DNA of 64,000 nucleotides from Dehalococcoidia bacterium (GCA_022824925.1 JAJDYW010000040.1:124001-188000); one strand, 5' to 3'; counted from the stretch's first letter, positions 15,958 through 24,568 are shown. Numbers and translations are program-made. Notes: generated from the sequence alone by a model not told the origin.

Positions 15958-16770
15958 ATGACCGTCGTCGGAGAGTGCTCCCTGTGCTTGGAGACGGGAG
16001 AACTGCAGCTAGGTCACATCATTCCAAAGTTTGTGACCAAGTTCATCAAGAATCACTCTGAGGCCCCTCACAAGCGGCTCTTAGGCGTGGGCGCTCAATT
16101 GCTCCAAGACTCTCCTAAACGCCACATGTTCTGTCGCAAGTGTGAACAGTTGCTGGGGAAGGATGAGAAGCTATTCAATGAAAACGCCTTGAGTGATGCC
16201 GCTCTTTTTTCCTCGCAACTGAGATACGACGGCTGGATGCTAAGGTTTGCCGCCGGACTGTTACTCAGGACGATGATCGACAACAGAGCACTGCATGAAA
16301 CGCCCCAAAGGAAGGAACTCGAACGCGCGGAGAGGTCTTTGGCTAAGTTTCTTCTGAAGGGAGCCCCCACGGGCTATGCCCTCCTGCGTATTAGCGTTGG
16401 CATCCAAGATCCTGAGCGATTGACTTCCACCCGGATGCGGACTCCATACGAGCAAGCCTTGACTGCAGGAACAACCTGGGGGGTCAGGACTCACCCCACC
16501 GGTCAGTTTCTTGCGGTCTTCGCCCAGATTCCCTTCCATGTGTTTTGGATGCCGGTGGTCCCCAAGAGAGTGAAGGAGTCGGAGTGGCAAAACGTGAAGA
16601 TCCGTCGCAGGGGTGTGTTCGACGCCAACCAGCCCCAGGTCTGTCCAGTTGAATACCACCGGACGATTGACTTCCTCTTGGCGGAAACGGAGCCGTTGTT
16701 CAGGGAGTCCGCCCGAAGGGCCGATGTCCGACAGGGGAAGCCCCCAACAACCGAGCGCCGCTCCGCCTAA
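15958..16770 (+). CDS. Conserved protein with HNH-like zinc-finger N-terminus
   Basis: A 270-residue protein beginning with CSLCLETGELQLGHIIPKF and, about 40 residues later, FCRKCEQLLG. Two CxxC knuckles framing a GHIIPKF segment resemble the treble-clef of HNH nucleases, where SHIIP-type His residues are catalytic; nuclease action is an inference. The C-terminal two-thirds (including FHVFWMPVVPKRVKESEW) is unfamiliar. Start ATG 15958 has GGGGAGA at a good distance, and a TACGCT -10 lies near 15908. Codon and base use is markedly more AT-rich than the neighbours, suggesting acquisition. Could belong to a defence or mobile-element island. Confidence 0.6.
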   Translation: MTVVGECSLCLETGELQLGHIIPKFVTKFIKNHSEAPHKRLLGVGAQLLQDSPKRHMFCRKCEQLLGKDEKLFNENALSDAALFSSQLRYDGWMLRFAAGLLLRTMIDNRALHETPQRKELERAERSLAKFLLKGAPTGYALLRISVGIQDPERLTSTRMRTPYEQALTAGTTWGVRTHPTGQFLAVFAQIPFHVFWMPVVPKRVKESEWQNVKIRRRGVFDANQPQVCPVEYHRTIDFLLAETEPLFRESARRADVRQGKPPTTERRSA

Positions 16771-16866
16771 GGGGCCCCGCCCATCGTGGCTCCAATCACG
16801 ACAACTGACCGTTCTGGTGGTCTCCCCCTTCAAGGTGGGTGGCTCACGATTGTCCCGCGCAGTTGC

Positions 16867-16872
16867 TATTCT
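16867..16872 (+). promoter_or_regulatory. Leaderless-type -10 element of the small tail-anchored protein gene
   Basis: TTGCTATTCT: TATTCT ends 6 bases before the GTG at 16879. Confidence 0.5.
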
Positions 16873-16878
16873 GGCCCT

Positions 16879-17127
16879 GTGACGAGAGAGGAACGTCGTA
16901 GCAGGTTCGACGGGGCCTATGCGCGGCTGCGCCGTGTGGACGCTCGGACGCTGTCGCTGGCAAGGCAGTTCAGCTACTGGGTCGGCCCCAAAGGCACGGC
17001 GGAGTGGGACACCAGCGATCCGGAACTCGAATCCATCCATCGCCGCTTCGACGTATTTGCACGGAACTTCATCGTGGGCCTCGCGTTGATCCTGGCTGCG
17101 CTGGTGGTGACGACCTTCGTTCAGTAG
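16879..17127 (+). CDS. Small protein with C-terminal membrane helix
   Basis: An 82-residue protein: a charged, helix-prone soluble part (TREERRSRFDGAYARLRR) and one hydrophobic helix at about residues 59-80 ending VVTTFVQ, so probably tail-anchored with the N-terminus in the cytoplasm. The GTG at 16879 is chosen because a TATTCT -10 ends 6 bases before it; a longer reading from 16786 would run through the promoter. Not recognised as a family. Followed 58 bases later by a peroxiredoxin. Confidence 0.5.
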   Translation: MTREERRSRFDGAYARLRRVDARTLSLARQFSYWVGPKGTAEWDTSDPELESIHRRFDVFARNFIVGLALILAALVVTTFVQ

Positions 17128-17185
17128 CGCCCCCCTGCCCCAGCCCGTACGATCGCGGTCCCAATATCAAACGTGAGGACTGAGC

Positions 17186-17656
17186 ATGTCTGAGACCGCT
17201 ACCCTGAAGGTGGGCGACGAGGCCCCCGACTTCGAGCTTCCCCAGAACCCCATGGGCGACCCGGGTCCGTTCAAGCTGAGCGACCACCGCGGGTCGACCG
17301 TCGTCATCAACTTCGTGCCGGCGGCGTTCTCGCCGGTGTGCAGCAACCAGCTCCCGATGATCGAGGAGCAGCTGGGGAGCCTCGAGGGGGCCGTCACGGT
17401 GGCCATCTCGACGGACAACACCTGGTCGCTGGCGGCGTGGTCGCAGCAGACGGGGGTGAGCTACCCGGTGCTGAGCGACTTCAACCCGATCGGCGCGACG
17501 GCGGAGGCGTACGGCGTGCTGCTGCCGGGGATGAACATGGCGAACCGCGTGGTCGTCGTGGTCGACGGCGAGGGCAGGGTGGCGCACATCGAGACGGCGC
17601 CTGCGGTGGTGGAGCTCCCGGACTACGGTCCGGTCCTGGCCTGCGTGGCGGGCTAG
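17186..17656 (+). CDS. Peroxiredoxin (AhpC/TSA family)
   Basis: A 156-residue thiol peroxidase with the usual P-x3-(T/S)-x2-C active site: FVPAAFSPVC, peroxidatic Cys52, and an early thioredoxin-fold strand GSTVVINF. A second Cys at 153, near the C-terminus, could resolve the sulfenic acid. It resembles AhpE/BCP-like enzymes. In contrast to the TGA-containing peroxiredoxin at 2.4-2.8 kb, this one keeps cysteine. Preceded by GTGAGGA as a modest ribosome-binding site. Its stop is followed at once by a hairpin array. Confidence 0.9.
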   Translation: MSETATLKVGDEAPDFELPQNPMGDPGPFKLSDHRGSTVVINFVPAAFSPVCSNQLPMIEEQLGSLEGAVTVAISTDNTWSLAAWSQQTGVSYPVLSDFNPIGATAEAYGVLLPGMNMANRVVVVVDGEGRVAHIETAPAVVELPDYGPVLACVAG

Positions 17657-17660
17657 CCCG

Positions 17661-17784
17661 CCAGGAGAGCGCCCTGCTGCGCAGGGCTGAGGAGAGCGTC
17701 GCGCTGCCGCGCGACTGAGGAGAGCGCTGGGGCCGGCTTCGCCGGCCCTTCGCTGAGGAGAGCGCGCGACTGCGTCGCGCTGAG
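17661..17784 (+). repeat. Hairpin array, plus-strand half: TGAGGAGAGC spacers alternating with different hairpins
   Basis: The 10-mer TGAGGAGAGC occurs at 17688-17697, 17716-17725 and 17754-17763, with a degenerate first copy at 17661-17670 and a TGAG remnant at 17781. Each is followed by a different hairpin: 17671-17687 (GCCCTGCTGCGCAGGGC), 17698-17715 (stem GTCGCGC/GCGCGAC), 17726-17753 (stem GGCCGGC/GCCGGCC) and 17764-17780 (stem GCGCGAC/GTCGCGC). The spacers are conserved while stems differ but remain self-complementary. The array begins 5 bases after the peroxiredoxin stop. Confidence 0.85.
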
Positions 17785-17890
17785 TGGGGGTTGCGAGCTG
17801 CGCTCGCGGTGGTCGGTGGTCGGTGAGCGCTCCGGTTATGGCGCGGGACGTGCAGCAGCACGGGCACACTCAGCACGGCGGTAGCCGGGC

Positions 17891-17981
17891 GCTCTCCTCA
17901 GGCGGCGCCAGCCGCCGCTCTCCTCAGCGCGGTGCCAACCGCGCGCTCTCCTCAGCCCTGCGCAGCAGGGCGCTCTCCTCA
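17891..17981 (-). repeat. Hairpin array, minus-strand half
   Basis: Read on the minus strand, TGAGGAGAGC occurs at 17981-17972, 17954-17945, 17926-17917 and 17900-17891. The hairpins between them are 17971-17955 (identical to the first hairpin of the plus half), 17944-17927 (stem GCGCGGT/ACCGCGC) and 17916-17901 (stem GGCGGC/GCCGCC). The first TGA is the stop codon of the alcohol dehydrogenase. The 106 bp between the two halves contain no gene. Confidence 0.85.
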
Positions 17982-19055
17982 GTTCTCGAAGACGAGGACG
18001 CTGCGGTTGACCTCGCCCGCCTTGAGGGCGTCGTAGGCCTCGTTGATCTCGCCGAGCTCGTAGCGGCGGGAGATGAGCTCGTCGATCTTGAGGCGCCCCT
18101 GGCGGTAGAGCTCCATGAGCCAGGCCATGTCGTAGGTCTGGCGGGTGGAGCCGTAGAAGCTGCCGATCATGCCCTTCTCGGAGAGGAAGGCGGCGCCGGG
18201 CAGGGTGACCTGGGAGTCGAAGGGGAGCATGCCGACGACGACGGCGCGGCCGCCGCGCTTGGCCATCTCGAAGCACTGCTCGGCGGTCTGCACGAGGCCG
18301 ATGGCCTCGAAGGCGTAGTCGACACCGCCGCGGACGAGTCCCTTGACGGCCTCGACGGGGTCGCCCTGGGAGGCGTCGATGACGTCGGTGGCGCCGAACT
18401 CCCTGGCGGCGGCGAGCTTGTTCTCGAGCATGTCGACGGCGATGACGCGGGAGGCGCCGGCGGCGACGGCGCCCTGGATGACGTTGAGACCGACGCCGCC
18501 GCAGCCGACGACGGCGACGGTCTGGCCGGCCTGCACGCGGGCGGTGTTGGTGGCCGCGCCGACGCCGGTCATGACGCTGCAGCCGACGAGGGCGGCGCAC
18601 TCCATGGGCACGTCGTCGGGGACGTGGACGAGGGCGGTGGCGCTCACGAGCTGCTGCTCGGCGAAGGCGGACATGCCGGCGAACTGGGTGACGACCTGGT
18701 CGTTCATGCTGAGGCGGTCCTGGCGGCCGAGGCGGTTGGTGTTGATGCAGAGGAAGGGGCGTCCCTGGACGCAGCTGTCGCAGAAGCCGCAGGAGGCGAC
18801 GAAGGCGACGACGACGCGGTCGCCGGGCTGGACGTTGGCAACCTCCTCGCCGACCTGCTCGACGATGCCGGCGGACTCGTGGCCGAGAACGGCGGGGCAG
18901 GCCATCGGGTACTTGCCCTCCATGAAGTGGAGGTCGGAGTGGCAGACGCCGGTGGCGCTGGTGCGAATCACGACCTCGTTGGCGCGGGGCTCGTCGAGCT
19001 CGACGTCCTCGATGACGAGGGGCTGATCGACGCCGTACATGACTGCGGCCTTCAT
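17979..19055 (-). CDS. Zinc-dependent alcohol dehydrogenase (class III-like MDR)
   Basis: A 358-residue medium-chain dehydrogenase oxidising an alcohol with NAD(P). Catalytic zinc motif: CHSDLHFMEG and GHESAGIVEQVG; structural-zinc cysteines in SCGFCDSCVQGRPFLC; Rossmann motif VGCGGVGLNVIQG. Similar to the family that includes NDMA-dependent and mycothiol-dependent class III enzymes. The ATG at 19055 has AAGGAGT at the right distance. The stop codon is the TGA of the first hairpin-array spacer. Upstream is a 133-bp spacer without a clear gene. Confidence 0.92.
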   Translation of the reverse strand: MKAAVMYGVDQPLVIEDVELDEPRANEVVIRTSATGVCHSDLHFMEGKYPMACPAVLGHESAGIVEQVGEEVANVQPGDRVVVAFVASCGFCDSCVQGRPFLCINTNRLGRQDRLSMNDQVVTQFAGMSAFAEQQLVSATALVHVPDDVPMECAALVGCSVMTGVGAATNTARVQAGQTVAVVGCGGVGLNVIQGAVAAGASRVIAVDMLENKLAAAREFGATDVIDASQGDPVEAVKGLVRGGVDYAFEAIGLVQTAEQCFEMAKRGGRAVVVGMLPFDSQVTLPGAAFLSEKGMIGSFYGSTRQTYDMAWLMELYRQGRLKIDELISRRYELGEINEAYDALKAGEVNRSVLVFEN

Positions 19056-19188
19056 GGCTGACTCCTTGCACTCAGAATTGCCCCGCACGGAGGGCGGGCG
19101 TTAAATCCCACCCCGGGACGGCCCGCATTCTTGTGGGGGATGGGGCGGGTGTCAACGACGCAGGGAGGCTACGGGGCAGGCGGGGCCG

Positions 19189-19425
19189 CTAGGAATCGGG
19201 GAAGGTGACGCAGGTGGTCGTGCTCTCGATGCCCTCGACGACGCGGATGTGCTGGCTGATGAGAGCGGGCACCTGCGTGATGCTGGGCGCCTCGATGACG
19301 GCCACGATGTCGTACGGGCCCATCACCTGGTAGACCTCGGCGATGCCGTCGACACCTTGGAGGGTCTCGAAGACCTGCTGGGTCTCGGCGGGGTCGACGA
19401 CGATGAGCACGAACGCCTTGATCAT
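19189..19425 (-). CDS. Stand-alone Lrp/AsnC ligand-binding (RAM) domain protein
   Basis: A 78-residue protein consisting only of the dimeric alpha-beta RAM domain of Lrp/AsnC regulators (MIKAFVLIVVDPAE, VMGPYDIVAVIEA), without the helix-turn-helix. Such stand-alone domains bind amino acids and may modulate full-length Lrp proteins. It starts 9 bases after the lepA stop with TAGGAG overlapping that stop, so it is co-transcribed with lepA. Confidence 0.85.
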   Translation of the reverse strand: MIKAFVLIVVDPAETQQVFETLQGVDGIAEVYQVMGPYDIVAVIEAPSITQVPALISQHIRVVEGIESTTTCVTFPDS

Positions 19426-19434
19426 GGGTGACTC

Positions 19435-21261
19435 CTAGTCCTCGCGAAGCTGCAGGACGGCCATGAAGGCTTCCTGCGGGATTTCCACGTTGCCGACGCG
19501 CTTCATGCGCTTCTTGCCCTCGGCCTGCTTCTCGAGCAGCTTGCGCTTGCGGGTTATGTCGCCGCCGTAGCACTTGGCGAGGACGTTCTTGCGCATGGCG
19601 CGAACGGTCTCGCGGGCAATGATACGGCCACCGATCGCGGCCTGCAGGGGCACATCGAACATCTGGCGGGGGATGAGTCCGCGCAGCTTGAGCACGAGGG
19701 AGCGGCCCTCGCGGGTGGCGTTCTCGCGGTGGGTGATGATGGAGAGGGCGTCGACCACCTGGCCGTTCACGAGCACATCGACCTTGACGAGGGGGGCGGG
19801 GCGGTAGCCCGCGGGCTGGTAGTCGAGGCTGGCATAGCCGCTCGTGGAGCCCTTCAGGGTGTCGTAGAAGTCGACGAGGATCTCGGCCATGGGGATCTCG
19901 TAGGCGAGGAGGACGCGGGCCTCGCCGGGGGCGAGGTCGCTCTCGGGTTCGAGGTACTCCATGCGCAGGAAGCTTCCCCGCCGGCTGGTCACGAGCTCCA
20001 TCACCTGGCCGATGTAGCGGCTAGGGGTGACGACGTCGATGGTGGCCCAGGGCTCGCGGATCTCCTCGATGTGGGAGGGGTTGGGCAGGTGGGAGGGGTT
20101 CTCGATGTTGACGACCTCGCCGGAGCGCATCTCGACCTCGTACTCGACGCTGGGGGCGGTGGTGAGGAGCCCAAGGTCGTACTCGCGTTCGAGGCGCTCG
20201 ACGACGATCTCGAGGTGAAGCAGGCCGAGGAAGCCGCAGCGGAAGCCGAAGCCGAGGGCGGCGGAGGACTCGGGCTCGTGGACGAGGGAAGCGTCGTTGA
20301 GGCTGAGGCGTTCGAGAGCCTCGCGCAGCTCCTGGTACTGGTCGGAATCGGTGGGGTAGATGCCGGCGAAGACCATGGGCTTGGCCTGGCGGTAGCCGGG
20401 AAGGGGCTCGGGGGCGGGGGACTCGGCGAGGGTGACAGTATCGCCGACGTGGCAGTCGGCGACCTCCTTGAGGCCGGTCGCGATGTAGCCGACCTCGCCG
20501 GCGGCGAGGCCGGCGAGGGGCTGCATGGCCGGCGCGAAGATGCCGAACTCGAGGGGCTCGAAGGGGCGGCCGGTCTGCATCAGGCGGAGGTCGTCGCGGC
20601 CCTGCATCTCCCCCTGGACGACGCGCACGTGGGCGAGCACGCCCTTGTAGGCGTCGTACTTGGAATCGAAGATGAGCGCCTTGAGCTCGCCGGTGCGGTC
20701 GCCGGCGGGCGGGGGAACGCGCTCGCGGATGGCCTCGAGAATCTCGGGGATGCCGCTGCCCTCCTTGGCGCTGGCGAGGATGATCTCGTCGCGGGAGAAG
20801 CCGACGACCCGCTCGAGCTCGTGGGCGACGCGCTCGGTCTCGGCGTGGGGCAGGTCGATCTTGTTGATGACGGGGATGAGGGTGAGGCCCTGGTCGAGGG
20901 CGAGGTAGACGTTGGCGAGGGTCTGCGCCTCGATGCCCTGGGAGGCGTCAACGACGAGGATGGCGCCCTCGCAGGCGGCGAGCGAGCGGGAGACCTCGTA
21001 GCTGAAGTCGACGTGACCGGGGGTGTCGATGAGGTTGTACTGGTACTCCTCGCCCTCGGGGCCGCGGTAGGCCATGCGCGCGGCGGCGGCCTTGATGGTG
21101 ATGCCGCGCTCGCGTTCGAGGTCCATGGTGTCGAGGACCTGGTCGGCCATGGCGCGCGCGGAGACGGCGCCCGTCACCTCGAGGAAGCGATCGGCGAGCG
21201 TCGACTTGCCGTGGTCGATGTGGGCGATGATGCAGAAGTTGCGGATGCGGGACTGATCCAC
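19435..21261 (-). CDS. lepA: Elongation factor 4 (LepA)
   Basis: A 608-residue translational GTPase that acts on stalled or mis-translocated ribosomes. G1 [15 protein letters not shown], switch I RGITIK, G3 DTPGHVDF, G4 NKID, followed by EF-G-like domains and the LepA-specific C-terminus [17 protein letters not shown] with [10 protein letters not shown], which binds the peptidyl-transferase centre. Full length. The GTG start lies exactly 6 bases after TACACT, so the message is probably leaderless. Divergent from mdh. Confidence 0.97.
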   Translation of the reverse strand: MDQSRIRNFCIIAHIDHGKSTLADRFLEVTGAVSARAMADQVLDTMDLERERGITIKAAAARMAYRGPEGEEYQYNLIDTPGHVDFSYEVSRSLAACEGAILVVDASQGIEAQTLANVYLALDQGLTLIPVINKIDLPHAETERVAHELERVVGFSRDEIILASAKEGSGIPEILEAIRERVPPPAGDRTGELKALIFDSKYDAYKGVLAHVRVVQGEMQGRDDLRLMQTGRPFEPLEFGIFAPAMQPLAGLAAGEVGYIATGLKEVADCHVGDTVTLAESPAPEPLPGYRQAKPMVFAGIYPTDSDQYQELREALERLSLNDASLVHEPESSAALGFGFRCGFLGLLHLEIVVERLEREYDLGLLTTAPSVEYEVEMRSGEVVNIENPSHLPNPSHIEEIREPWATIDVVTPSRYIGQVMELVTSRRGSFLRMEYLEPESDLAPGEARVLLAYEIPMAEILVDFYDTLKGSTSGYASLDYQPAGYRPAPLVKVDVLVNGQVVDALSIITHRENATREGRSLVLKLRGLIPRQMFDVPLQAAIGGRIIARETVRAMRKNVLAKCYGGDITRKRKLLEKQAEGKKRMKRVGNVEIPQEAFMAVLQLRED

Positions 21262-21267
21262 GGGCCC

Positions 21268-21273
21268 AGTGTA
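21268..21273 (-). promoter_or_regulatory. Leaderless-type -10 element of lepA
   Basis: TACACT ends 6 bases before the GTG at 21261. Confidence 0.55.
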
Positions 21274-21331
21274 TGGGCTGGTCGTTTTGCGGGCTCGGGG
21301 AACGGGGGCGGCGGTCTCTAGGAGAGGTGCG

Positions 21332-21340
21332 TGCTAGGCT
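21332..21340 (+). promoter_or_regulatory. Extended -10 element upstream of mdh
   Basis: TGCTAGGCT (TGn plus TAGGCT) about 37 bases before the mdh ATG. Unlike its neighbours this gene has a leader with a purine-rich AAAGAGG before the start. Confidence 0.4.
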
Positions 21341-21377
21341 CGCGGGCACAACTCGCACCCCCAAAGAGGCATACGGA

Positions 21378-22316
21378 ATGGCACGGAAGAAGGTCACGAT
21401 CGTCGGCGCCGGCATGACCGGCGGCGCCATGGCGCAGCGGCTCATCGAGCGCGACATCTGCGATGTCGTCCTGCAGGACGACCCGCAGTTCGCCGGCACC
21501 ATGCACTTCGGCAAGGCGCTGGACGAGTCGCAGGCGGCCGCGTGGAGCGGTTTCAGCGCCTCCATCAGCGCCACCGACGGCTGGGACGAGACGGCCGGCT
21601 CGGACGTCGTGATCGTGACCGCGGGAGCACCCCGCAAGCCCGGCATGAGCCGCGAGGAGCTGCTGAACAGCAACGCCGCGATCGTTCGCGCCAAGGTGGC
21701 GGACGCGGCGAAGGCCTCGCCGAAGGCGGTGCTGGTCATCTTCTCGAACCCGATGGACGCGATGTGCCACGTCGCCCTGGAGGCGAGCGGCTTCCCGCGG
21801 GAGCGCGTCATCGGGCAGGGCGGGGCGCTCGACAGCGCTCGCTACCGGCACTTCGTGGCGGACGCCTGCGGCGTCTCGCCGCAGGACGTGCACGGCTACG
21901 TCATCGGCGGGCACACGGACACGACGATGGTGCCGGTGGTCTCGCAAACGCGGGTCGGGGGGGTGCCCCTGACCAACCTGCTGCCGGCGGAGCAGGTCGA
22001 CGAGGTGGTGGCGCGCACGATGCGGGGCGGGGCCGAGATCGCGGAGCTGATGCGGGTGGGCAGCGCCTTCTACGCACCCTCGGCGGGGACGATCGCGATG
22101 GTGACGGCGATCCTGCTCGACCAGCGCCGGTTGCTGCCGTGCTCGACCCTGCACGAGGGCGAATACGGGATCGAGGGCGTGTTCTCCGGCACGGTCGTGC
22201 AGCTCGGGGAGGGCGGCATCCAGCGCACGTTCGAGCTGGAGCTCTCGGACGACGAGCGCGAGCGCGTGGTGGCGGCGGCGGAAGCCACGAAGGGGCTGGT
22301 CGCGCAGCTGGACTGA
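21378..22316 (+). CDS. mdh: Malate dehydrogenase (LDH-like type)
   Basis: A 312-residue NAD-dependent dehydrogenase interconverting malate and oxaloacetate in the citric acid cycle. Nucleotide loop VGAGMTGGAMAQRL, substrate-specificity segment APRKPGMSREELL with the Arg pattern of malate rather than lactate enzymes, FSNPMDAM, RVIGQGGALDSARYR and catalytic His in YVIGGHTDTTMVP. The glycine loop reads GAGMTGGA instead of the common GAGNVGA. Start ATG 21378 has AAAGAGG upstream; earlier in-frame codons are non-coding leader. Confidence 0.93.
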   Translation: MARKKVTIVGAGMTGGAMAQRLIERDICDVVLQDDPQFAGTMHFGKALDESQAAAWSGFSASISATDGWDETAGSDVVIVTAGAPRKPGMSREELLNSNAAIVRAKVADAAKASPKAVLVIFSNPMDAMCHVALEASGFPRERVIGQGGALDSARYRHFVADACGVSPQDVHGYVIGGHTDTTMVPVVSQTRVGGVPLTNLLPAEQVDEVVARTMRGGAEIAELMRVGSAFYAPSAGTIAMVTAILLDQRRLLPCSTLHEGEYGIEGVFSGTVVQLGEGGIQRTFELELSDDERERVVAAAEATKGLVAQLD

Positions 22317-22320
22317 GGGG

Positions 22321-22725
22321 TCAGCCGGCGGCGATACGGTTCCAGCCAAGGCCGTCGACGTGCTCGAAGTGCGCGTCGGCGGAGACCAGGTCGGCGCCGG
22401 TCGCCATGGCGTGGGCGGCGATCCAGATGTCGTTGGTGGGGATGGGGCGGCCCTTTGCGCGGAGGTCAGCGGCTATCTCGCCGTAGCGTTCGGCGGTGGC
22501 AACTCCAACACTCACCATCGAGACCCTGGAGCTGGCCAGAAAGGTCTGCAGGAAAGCGAGGTTGCGGTTGAATCTGGACCCCTGCCGAAAGCCGGCCAAG
22601 ATTTCTCCAAGGACAATTGCCGAGAGCACGACCTCGTCGGCGCTGGCAACAATCGAGGCGACCTCTTCACTCCCCTTCGCGAAGTAGGAGTAGGCGTTGA
22701 CGTCGAGCAGGACCTTCACTCCCAC
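22321..22725 (-). CDS. PIN-domain toxin (VapC-like)
   Basis: A 134-residue PIN ribonuclease with the four acidic metal ligands visible: D8 (VLLDVNAY), E41 (VLGEILAGF), D99 (TNDIWIAAHA) and D117 (SADAHFEHV). Length and motifs match VapC/FitB toxins that cleave tRNA or rRNA. Its start overlaps the antitoxin gene by 10 bp. Convergent with mdh, whose stop is 4 bases away. Confidence 0.9.
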   Translation of the reverse strand: MGVKVLLDVNAYSYFAKGSEEVASIVASADEVVLSAIVLGEILAGFRQGSRFNRNLAFLQTFLASSRVSMVSVGVATAERYGEIAADLRAKGRPIPTNDIWIAAHAMATGADLVSADAHFEHVDGLGWNRIAAG

Positions 22726-23060
22726 ATGTGCTCGTCAACGGTCTCGAACATTGTCTCGATCGCAGAATTGAACTCATCCGCTTCAGCATCGGTCCATGTC
22801 CCGAAGACTGCGGCCAGTGCGGGATCGAGCCCTCGATCCGCCGTAGGTCCCTTGTTCCGGGCACGGCCAGGCTCGTCCACTCCACTCGTCCGCTTGCTGA
22901 GCGCGGCCTGTTCGACGAGCGCTCGGTCATTCTCAAGCTCCGCGGCCTTGCGGAGGAGCTTGTACGCAGCCTCGTCCGGGGAGACGCCCTCCTCCTCCGC
23001 AATCCTGAGGAGACACTGGTACACCCTGTCGTCCATGTCCCGCACGGTTACATCGTTCAC
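22716..23060 (-). CDS. Antitoxin of the second VapBC pair (ribbon-helix-helix, FitA-like)
   Basis: A 114-residue protein starting VNDVTVRDMDDRVYQCLL, the beta strand and first helix of a FitA/VapB ribbon-helix-helix antitoxin, followed by a second helix (EGVSPDEAAYKLLRKAAEL) and a long acidic C-terminus ending DEHMWE that should bind the toxin. The GTG at 23060 is chosen because it opens the RHH strand; a TACAAT -10 lies 24 bases upstream. Coupled to the PIN toxin by a 10-bp overlap. Confidence 0.8.
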   Translation of the reverse strand: MNDVTVRDMDDRVYQCLLRIAEEEGVSPDEAAYKLLRKAAELENDRALVEQAALSKRTSGVDEPGRARNKGPTADRGLDPALAAVFGTWTDAEADEFNSAIETMFETVDEHMWE

Positions 23061-23084
23061 GATGCGCCACCCCCGGCGGGTGAC

Positions 23085-23090
23085 ATTGTA
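23085..23090 (-). promoter_or_regulatory. -10 element of the second vapBC pair
   Basis: TACAAT on the minus strand, 24 bases before the antitoxin GTG. No clear -35 hexamer. No dyad operator like that of the first pair was seen. Confidence 0.4.
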
Positions 23091-23110
23091 GGCCACAACG
23101 ACCGCCGTTG

Positions 23111-24487
23111 TCAGCCGGCGAGTTCGCTGCGGAGGGCGGCGGCGGCTTCGCGGACGCGGGCGGGGGCGGTGCCGCCGACAGCGTCGCGGGCGGCGAGGGC
23201 GGCGTCGACGTCGATGTCGAGCACGTCGCGCTCGAAGAGGTGGTTGGCGGCGGCGTAGACCTCGAAGGGGAGGTCGTGGAGCTCGCAGCTTCGCTCCTCG
23301 GCCTCGCGCACGAGCCCGCCGGTGACGGCGTGGGCCTCGCGGAAGGGCACGCCCCTGCGCACGAGGTAGTCGGCCACGTCGGTCGCGAGGGAGAAGCCGC
23401 CGGAGGCGGCGGCGCGCATGCGGGGCAGGTCGAACTCCAGGGCCGGAACCATCGCCGCGAAGATGCGGAGGGTGGGAGTGACGACGGCCGCCGCGTTCAG
23501 GAGGGCGGCCTTGTCCTCCTGCAGGTCGCGGTTGTAGGCGAGGGGCTGGCCCTTCAGGTTCGTCAGCAGGTTGACCAGCTCGCCGAGCACGCGGCCGCTG
23601 CGGCCCCGGGCCAGCTCCGCGACGTCGGCGTTCTTCTTCTGCGGCATCATGCTGGAGCCGGTGGCGAAGGCGTCGGGGAGGCGCACGAAGGCGAACTCGG
23701 CCGACGACCAGATCACGATCTCCTCGGCGAGGCGCGAGAGGTGCGTCTGCGTGATGGCGCAGCACGCAAGGAACTCGATGGCGTAGTCGCGGTCGGCGAC
23801 GGCGTCGAGGCTGTTGCGGGAAACGGCGTCGAAGGCGAGCTCGCGCGCGACCATTTCGCGGTCGAGGGGGTAGGGCGAGCCAGCCAGGGCGCCGGAGCCC
23901 AGGGGGAGGAGGTTCGCGCGGGCGCGGCAGTCGCGGAAGCGGTCGCGGTCGCGCAGGAGCATCTCGCCATAGGCGAGCAGGTGGTGGCCGAGGGTGACCG
24001 GCTGGGCGCGCTGCAGGTGCGTGTAGCCGGGCATGGGGTCGGCGGCGTGCGTGAGGGCGAGATCGCAGAGCACGCCGATGAGCGCCTCGGCGGCAGCGAC
24101 GGCGAGGTCGCACTGCTCCCGCACGAGCATGCGGTTCAGGAGCGAAACCTGGTCGTTGCGCGAGCGGGCGGTGTGGAGCCGCCCCGCGGCCTCGCCGATC
24201 TCCTCGCGGAGGAGGGTCTCGACGTGGGTGTGGATGTCCTCGAGCTCGGGGCGCCACTCGACCCGGCCGGCGCGGAACCGTTCGAGGACGCGGCCGAGGC
24301 CCTCGACGATGGCCGCGGCATCGGCCGCGGGGATGATGCCGGTCGCGCCGAGCATGCGGGCGTGCGCGACCGAGCCCGCGATGTCGTGCTCGTACAGGTC
24401 GCGGTCGACGCCGGCGGTGTAGTCGCGCGTGAGGTCGTCCATGGACCCCTCGAAGCGGCCGCCCCAGGTGCGCTGTGCCTCGCTCAT
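23111..24487 (-). CDS. argH: Argininosuccinate lyase
   Basis: A 458-residue fumarase-superfamily enzyme splitting argininosuccinate to arginine and fumarate, the last step of arginine synthesis. Signature GSSMMPQKKNADVAE, plus HTARSRNDQV and GYTHLQRAQPVTLGHHLLAY. Complete length. The ATG at 24487 is supported by a GACAAT hexamer 6 bases upstream. Encoded alone; no other arg genes are in view. Confidence 0.97.
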   Translation of the reverse strand: MSEAQRTWGGRFEGSMDDLTRDYTAGVDRDLYEHDIAGSVAHARMLGATGIIPAADAAAIVEGLGRVLERFRAGRVEWRPELEDIHTHVETLLREEIGEAAGRLHTARSRNDQVSLLNRMLVREQCDLAVAAAEALIGVLCDLALTHAADPMPGYTHLQRAQPVTLGHHLLAYGEMLLRDRDRFRDCRARANLLPLGSGALAGSPYPLDREMVARELAFDAVSRNSLDAVADRDYAIEFLACCAITQTHLSRLAEEIVIWSSAEFAFVRLPDAFATGSSMMPQKKNADVAELARGRSGRVLGELVNLLTNLKGQPLAYNRDLQEDKAALLNAAAVVTPTLRIFAAMVPALEFDLPRMRAAASGGFSLATDVADYLVRRGVPFREAHAVTGGLVREAEERSCELHDLPFEVYAAANHLFERDVLDIDVDAALAARDAVGGTAPARVREAAAALRSELAG

Positions 24488-24493
24488 GGGTTC

Positions 24494-24499
24494 ATTGTC
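24494..24499 (-). promoter_or_regulatory. Leaderless-type -10 element of argH
   Basis: GACAAT ends 6 bases before the argH ATG. The first T of the TANNNT pattern is replaced by G. Confidence 0.35.
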
Positions 24500-24556
24500 G
24501 CCTGCGCGGGCGCTGTATCCCACCGAGCGCCCTCGGGGCTGTCGCGACGGCGCGGG

Positions 24557-24562
24557 TAGACT
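24557..24562 (+). promoter_or_regulatory. Leaderless-type -10 element of mazG
   Basis: TAGACT ends 6 bases before the ATG at 24569. Confidence 0.5.
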
Positions 24563-24568
24563 GCGGCC

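Noticed and set aside
17661..17981. CRISPR array
   Set aside because: The repeated unit is only 10 bp, the material between copies is palindromic and 16-28 bp, orientation flips halfway, and no cas gene is present.
19056..19188. Riboswitch or small RNA between the RAM-domain gene and the alcohol dehydrogenase
   Set aside because: Only weak GC-rich pairing by eye and no recognisable aptamer; nothing firm to report.
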